From the NCBI RefSeq assembly GCF_026914185.1, contig NC_070564.1:2542001-2606000 (forward strand): DNA of 64,000 bases, given 5' to 3'. The position numbers and the translations under genes were made by a program. Below are positions 58,822 to 64,000 of this stretch, in pieces (position 1 is the stretch's first letter; every line of letters begins with the position of its first letter). This DNA comes from Puccinia triticina. Its lineage: Eukaryota; Basidiomycota; Pucciniomycetes; Pucciniales; Pucciniaceae. The notes beneath the pieces are model-generated. The model had not been told where the DNA came from and made no database searches. It saw only the letters and a list, made by a program, of their open reading frames with translations.

Positions 58822-61800
58822 TACATACTGATATTAACAGATTAGATATTACCAGTAAACTGGACCAACTAAAAATAGACAGTGAGCATGAGTCAGAAAA
58901 CCGTGAAACCCAAGATGAAAACATACTTGAAATAATGGACAAAGTTGATAAATTGGAACAACTTATTATACACAACAGTGACAGTATGGCAGATGAAATC
59001 ATCAAAATTAAAAATAAGTTTGATGAAATGCAGAATAAACTTATGGCCAGCATGGATAACATAGCACAAAAAATTGGCAACAATATACAAGTGCAACCCC
59101 AAGTTCAGACACCATACCAACAAGGAATAAAAGATGTACCACCACATCAATCCAGCAATCCCTTCAGAAGAATGGCAGAGGAAGAAACACCCTTGAGAAA
59201 GGAGTACACAGTACCACCAACACCATTTTTTAAGGAACAATCATATAATCCAAGTATCCAAACTATGAGGGATAACTCTAAAGATGTACCCAGAATTAAA
59301 GATTGGCCATCATTTAGAGGTGAAGGAGAATATGATCACTTGGACTTCATTAAAACAATTGATTTGTACCAAGAAGATTTTGAGCTTACTGATTCCTCAA
59401 TTACTGGAAGACTCAACAGCCTCTTCAAAGGTTGCGCCAAGCGCTGGTTCACAGACTTACGCTCAACCCATGGCAAACAATCTTGGGAATGGTGGAAAGA
59501 CCAAATCAATAGTAAATGGGGAAGCCCAGCATGGCGCTTCAAAATTGAGAATAAATTTGATGAGAGCACCTTTGATATTGAAAAGGACAATCCACTTAAA
59601 TGGGTCATATTTCAGAAGGATAGATTGAAAGCCATTTGGCCCAATTTAACAGACAATGAAGTCTACCTGAGAATCCTCAAAAAATGTGGAGGAGATCTAG
59701 AGCATGCCATTAAAAGTAGACTACCCTACAATGCAAGTACAGAAGATATTGTTAACACATTAGAAGATATAACTACACGTACACGCATTGGCAGAAGGTA
59801 TAAGCCTAAATATCAAGGAGATAAAACTGAGAAAACAGAAGACAAGAAACCATCCACTTCAAAAGACCAGAGTTATCAGAAGGATAAGAAGTGCTACAAC
59901 TGTGGTAAAATGGGCCACACTTCACCAAACTGACCTCAACCAAAGAAAAACATTAACAATGTTGAGATAGAGGCAGAAGAAACAGCTGAAGAGAAGACTC
60001 AATCAGACACAGAAGAAACACATGATGATGGATCATCAGTCTCATCAGGGTCTTGTAATATGATCAACATAGATATAGAAATGGCTGAAGCTGAAACAGA
60101 GCACAATTTACCACAAGCATGGCATCCTGGACAACCTATAGGAAATATCCAAGAAGCCAGACTGATGAAAACCAAACCTACAAGAGGGAAAGGCTATACA
60201 GCTGGTAAAACCAACATTACACATATACTGTTTAATGGTAGAGAAGCAGAAATGTTACTTGACAGTGGTGCATATTGCTCAGTAGTACCTGAGACATACT
60301 TGAGAAAATTATGCCCAGACTACAAAGATATTCTTCTACCACTAGGAAAAGTAAGAATAAACAGTGCCAGTAGTACCATGAAGCCAATAGGAGTATTTGA
60401 ATGCCCCATAATAATCCCTCACCCAACAGGATCAGTCAGAATGACAGTGGAATTCATTGTAATATAGGATGCAGTAAGTAAACACTTCATACTAGGAAAT
60501 GACTACTTAAATATCTATGGCTTTGACATAACCAATAGCAGAGAAAGATACTTCACTATTGGGAATGACAATAAAAAGAAGAAATTCCTATTTAAATCCA
60601 AAGAGCATTTACCTGTAGAACAAGTAGAAATACAGGATGAAGAAAAAGAGATATTTGGAAGAGAACAACTAGCAGAAGCTAATTTTAATGATAAACTGAG
60701 TGTAGATCGACTATTACAGTTACGCAACATGCTGTATAGGAACAAGACTGCATTTGCATCAGATAAAGAACCACTAGGGGCAGTCATAGGCCACGAAGTG
60801 GACATAACATTAAACATTGAGCGCCCCTACCCACCTTTACTAAGGAGACCAGCTTATCCAGCAAGTCCCAGAGCAAGGGAAGAGCTTGCCAAACACCTGG
60901 ATGAACTAGTAAGGCACAATGTCCTCAGGAAAGTGGGGCACAATGAAGAAGTGGAGATAACCACACCAGTAATTATAACCTCCCAGAATGGTAAATCACG
61001 CATGGTAGGAGATTTCCGTGCACTGAATACCTACACAGTCCCAGACAGATATCCTATACCAAGGATACAAGAGACTCTGACCAACCTAGCTAAAGCAAAA
61101 TACATTACAAGCATGGATGCTTTGAAAGGATTTCATCAGAATGTAGTAATAGAACGTGCAAGAAAATACCTGAGAATTATAACACATAAAGGAGTGTATG
61201 AGTACCTCAGAATGCCCTTTGGAATTAAAAATGCCCCATCACATTTCCAAAGAATGATGAATACCATCTTCTGTGAAGAACTTGGACTAGGATGGCTAAT
61301 TATATACATAGATGACATAATTATTTGCTCTGAGACATGGGGAGACCACATGAGCAGAATAGAACTAGTTCTAACAAAAATAATTAACGTTAACATGAAA
61401 ATTTCATTAAAGAAATGTGCATTTGGATTTGCAGAAATTAAAGCACTAGGACATGTAGTTTCAGGACTATCATTATGCATAGACCAGAATAAAGTAGCAG
61501 CAGTGTTACAGAAGCCAGCACCAACAAACAAAAAAGAAATGCAAAGCTTTCTTGGGTTTGCCAGCTACTACAGACAACACTTAGAAGGCTACGCAGCCAT
61601 GGCCAGAAGCTTGTATGAGATAGCTTCCAATGATACTGCCTTTGAAATGACCACAGAAAGACACATGGCATTTAATAGGATAAGAGAACACCTGACTAGA
61701 GCACCTCTACTATTAATGCCAGATTTTAAGAAACCTTTTGTGTTATATGTTGATGCCTCAATGGAAGGACTAGGAGCAGCCCTACACCAACTACAAATCA

Positions 61801-63776
61801 TCAATGATAAACCAGTGGAAGGTCCCATTTGTTTCATATCCAGACAACTCAAGAAATCTGAAGCACGCTATGGAGCAAGTCAACTAGAATGCCTATGCTT
61901 AGTCTGGGCCTTAGAGAAACTCCACTATTATCTAGATGGAAGTGTGTTTGATGTCATCACAGACTGTATTGCACTGAAATCACTCATCAATATGAAGACC
62001 TCTAACAGGCATATGCTTAGATGGCAGATATCCATTCAAGTGTACAGAGGTAACATGACAATAATTCATAAAGAAGGGAGATTGCATAAAAATGCAGATG
62101 GACTTTCTAGATGGTCCCTACCAAACACACCAGATAATCCAGCCTGGGCGCCTGAAGACCCAGATGAACTACCAATTATGGGAATTAGCATTACTGAACT
62201 AGAAGATGAATTCTTTGAAGAAATCAGAAATAGTTACAAACAAGACAAAAACTGTACATTATTAGTACAAATATTATCCAAAACAGATTCAAAGGATGAT
62301 GATCTGATTGCAGCACTAGACACAGCATGGAAGAAATCATACCAAGAAGGAAGATTTCACCTATTTGACGGAATCATCTATCACAGATCCAAAAATACAT
62401 GTGTACTAACTGTAATGGACAGAGTATTGATCAATACACTACTACATGAATGCCATGACAGTACATCATCTGGACGCCTATCTTCAGATAGAACAGAAGA
62501 CAGAGTATGGAATCTAGCATGGTGGCCAACATGGCAACAAGATGTAGAAACATACTGCACTACATGTGAAAGATGCCAGAGAGCAAACAAAGCAACAGGC
62601 AAAAGGTTTGGACACATGATAAAAATAGAAGAACCCACTAGACCATGGGAGACAGTTAACATGGACTGGGTCACAGGATTACCACCTGGAGGAAAGAAAA
62701 ACTATAATGCATGTCTAGTTATTGTAGACAGATTTAGTAAAACACCTATATTCTTACCATGTCACAAAGATGATACAGCTATGGACACAGCCATAATGAT
62801 TTGGCAACAAGTGATTTCATGGACAGGACTATTCAAAAACATCATCAGTGACAGAGATCCCAAGTTTACATCAGATCTATGGAGAGGACTGTACCGCCTA
62901 TTTGGCACTAAACTCTCTTTCTCAACAGCATACCATCCACAAACAGATGGGCTAGCAGAGAGAATGATTCAAACTTTGGAAGACATGCTAAGGAGATTCT
63001 GTGCCTATGGATTAGAGTTTAAAGAAGCTGATGGATTTACTCATGACTGGGTCACACTATTACCAGCCCTAGAACTAGCCTACAGAACATCAACCCATGC
63101 ATCAACAGGGAAAACACCAGCTATTCTAGAGAAAGGATGGAACCCCAGACTACCACAAGACAGCCTGAAAAAGGACTTGGTAGAAGTACACCCCACAGCA
63201 GCAAGCTTTAAGAATATGCTGGACAAAGCCAGAAAACACGCCCAACAAAGCATGGATAATGCATTTGAATACAGCAAAGAAAAATGGGACAAAAAGCACA
63301 AAGTACCCAGCTTCAAAATAGGAGATTTAGTATTAATATCAACCACAAACTTTACTAATATCAAAGGACCTAAGAAGCTTAGGAATGCATTTTTAGGCCC
63401 ATTCGTAGTTAAAGCATTACATGGACCAAATGCAGTAGAAGTGGAACTATATGGAGAATTAGAGAAGAAACATCCTACATTTCCAGTAAGCTTACTCAAT
63501 AATGAATCAGATGCTGAATTATTCCCTTTACGCAAGGAAATACCTGAAGCAGAATTACCTCCACTTGAAGAATCAGAGGAGAAGAAAATTCATAAGATCT
63601 TGAAAGACAAAAAGATCAGAGGAGAGAAAGATAAATTATATCTTGTCAGATACAGGAACCCAATTCATGAAGATGAATGGCTACCAGAAAAGTACATTAA
63701 AGATGCAGACAAATATCTAAGGAGATTCAAGAACTCTAAACACAAAGATTAAATTATTTCAGAATTTAACCTTTTC

Positions 63777-63791
63777 TTTAGAGGGGGCGAG
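63777..63791 (+). promoter_or_regulatory. Polypurine tract of Gypsy2
   Basis: TTTAGAGGGGGCGAG lies directly before the right LTR. Confidence 0.65.
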
Positions 63792-63858
63792 TGTCAGCCT
63801 TAGAGATACATCAAGTATCCAAAAGACTGCAATAACTTGGTAAATAATAATAATTATT
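63792..63858 (+). repeat. Right LTR of Gypsy2, truncated by insertion
   Basis: TGTCAGCCTTAGAGATACAT and the next 47 bases match the left LTR start, then homology stops at TAATTATT. Confidence 0.85.
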
Positions 63859-64000
63859 CGGACTTACTTCGCGCACTGCGAGAAACTCTTCGCGCACTGT
63901 GGCGGTCGTCGTCTCGACGTCCCGCCCCCAGTGCGCGCTTTCGCCACGGCTCTTCGCGCACTGTGCATTCCCCCCAAAAAACGGCTTGCATTTCTTGAGA
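63859..64000 (+). repeat. GC-rich CGCGCACTGTG repeat, member 2, cut by the window end
   Basis: GGACTTACTTCGCGCACTGC opens the insertion, as at 43673. Contains CTTCGCGCACTGTG three times in slightly changed form and a GACGTCCCGCCC core. Far end lies outside the window. Confidence 0.6.

Larger units (their letters stand above)
54293..63752 (+). pseudogene. Gypsy2 gag-pol, split by H4 and two nonsense codons
   Basis: The open frame starts at 54293, overlapping the end of ORF1 by seven bases at -1. It runs to 55094, then continues in frame at 58822 after H4. Capsid region is near 59290-59760; the zinc knuckle CYNCGKMGH loses its last Cys to TGA at 59931-59933. Protease has an intact DSGA near 60260. 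A TAG at 60465-60467 stands where Gypsy1 has Gln. From 60729 the pol frame is open to the end: YIDD near 61305, RNase H YVDAS, integrase, chromodomain. The integrase finger has Arg (62475) in place of the second His of Gypsy1. Not able to make a complete product. Confidence 0.85.
48028..63858 (+). mobile_element. Gypsy2, old Ty3/gypsy chromovirus with nested insertions
   Basis: The left LTR starts TGTCGGCCTTAGAG, the right LTR TGTCAGCCTTAGAG. Removing H3 and H4 leaves an interior of 6990 bp, against 6986 bp in Gypsy1, with the same gene order. Coding is broken by three in-frame stops and at least one altered zinc ligand. The right LTR is cut after 67 bases by another insertion, so the target duplication cannot be checked in the window. 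Confidence 0.9.

Overview
The window looks like a rust-fungus nuclear genome (Pucciniales, Puccinia-like). Support comes from short introns with GT..AG borders, a fungal vacuolar H+-ATPase subunit a gene with eleven exons, chromodomain Ty3/gypsy elements, and a broken member of what I recall from memory as a large rust paralogue family of unknown function. Genus and species cannot be fixed from sequence alone. Only two loci look like intact host genes. The rest is layered mobile DNA, much of which can be bounded to the base from inverted repeats, target duplications or empty-site logic.

Layout. 1-10.5 kb: a decayed hAT transposase piece, Helitron H1 (814-6820, reverse strand) carrying a 7-bp-duplication MITE and a PIF/Harbinger-like element with a palindromic tandem array, a second PIF-like element, a small MITE and a rust-family pseudogene. 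10.8-25 kb: a Tourist-like MITE, then Helitron H2 (11680-25030), which contains a full-length young Ty3/gypsy chromovirus (Gypsy1, 12254-22569) with equal 1665-bp LTRs and a 5-bp target duplication. 25-32 kb: AT-rich, mostly unassigned. 32.1-32.35 kb: a CACTA-type MITE. 32.7-36.1 kb: the V-ATPase subunit a gene. 36.9-39.7 kb: a 2.8-kb hAT element with an 8-bp target duplication and a transposase broken by three TGA codons. 40.3-43.6 kb: an intronless gene for a predicted secreted protein of about 1092 residues whose C-terminal half is a duplicated, unrecognised domain. 43.7-48 kb: two more MITEs of the 7-bp-duplication type and Helitron-like, exon-bearing DNA. 48.0-63.9 kb: a second chromovirus (Gypsy2), broken by Helitrons H3 and H4, a foldback element, a MITE and nonsense codons; its right LTR is cut by another insertion and by the window end.

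How the parts fit. Four Helitrons share a TCCAAGT..TATTAAA start and a hairpin-CTAG end, and each lies between A and T. Removing H4 puts the two halves of Gypsy2 gag back in one frame, and removing H3 plus H4 brings its internal length to 6990 bp against 6986 bp for Gypsy1, so the layering is well supported. In both Gypsy elements a separate reading frame (ORF1) precedes or overlaps the gag-pol frame. Exon-like pieces inside the Helitrons lie in the Helitron sense orientation, consistent with gene-fragment capture, but I could not name the source genes.
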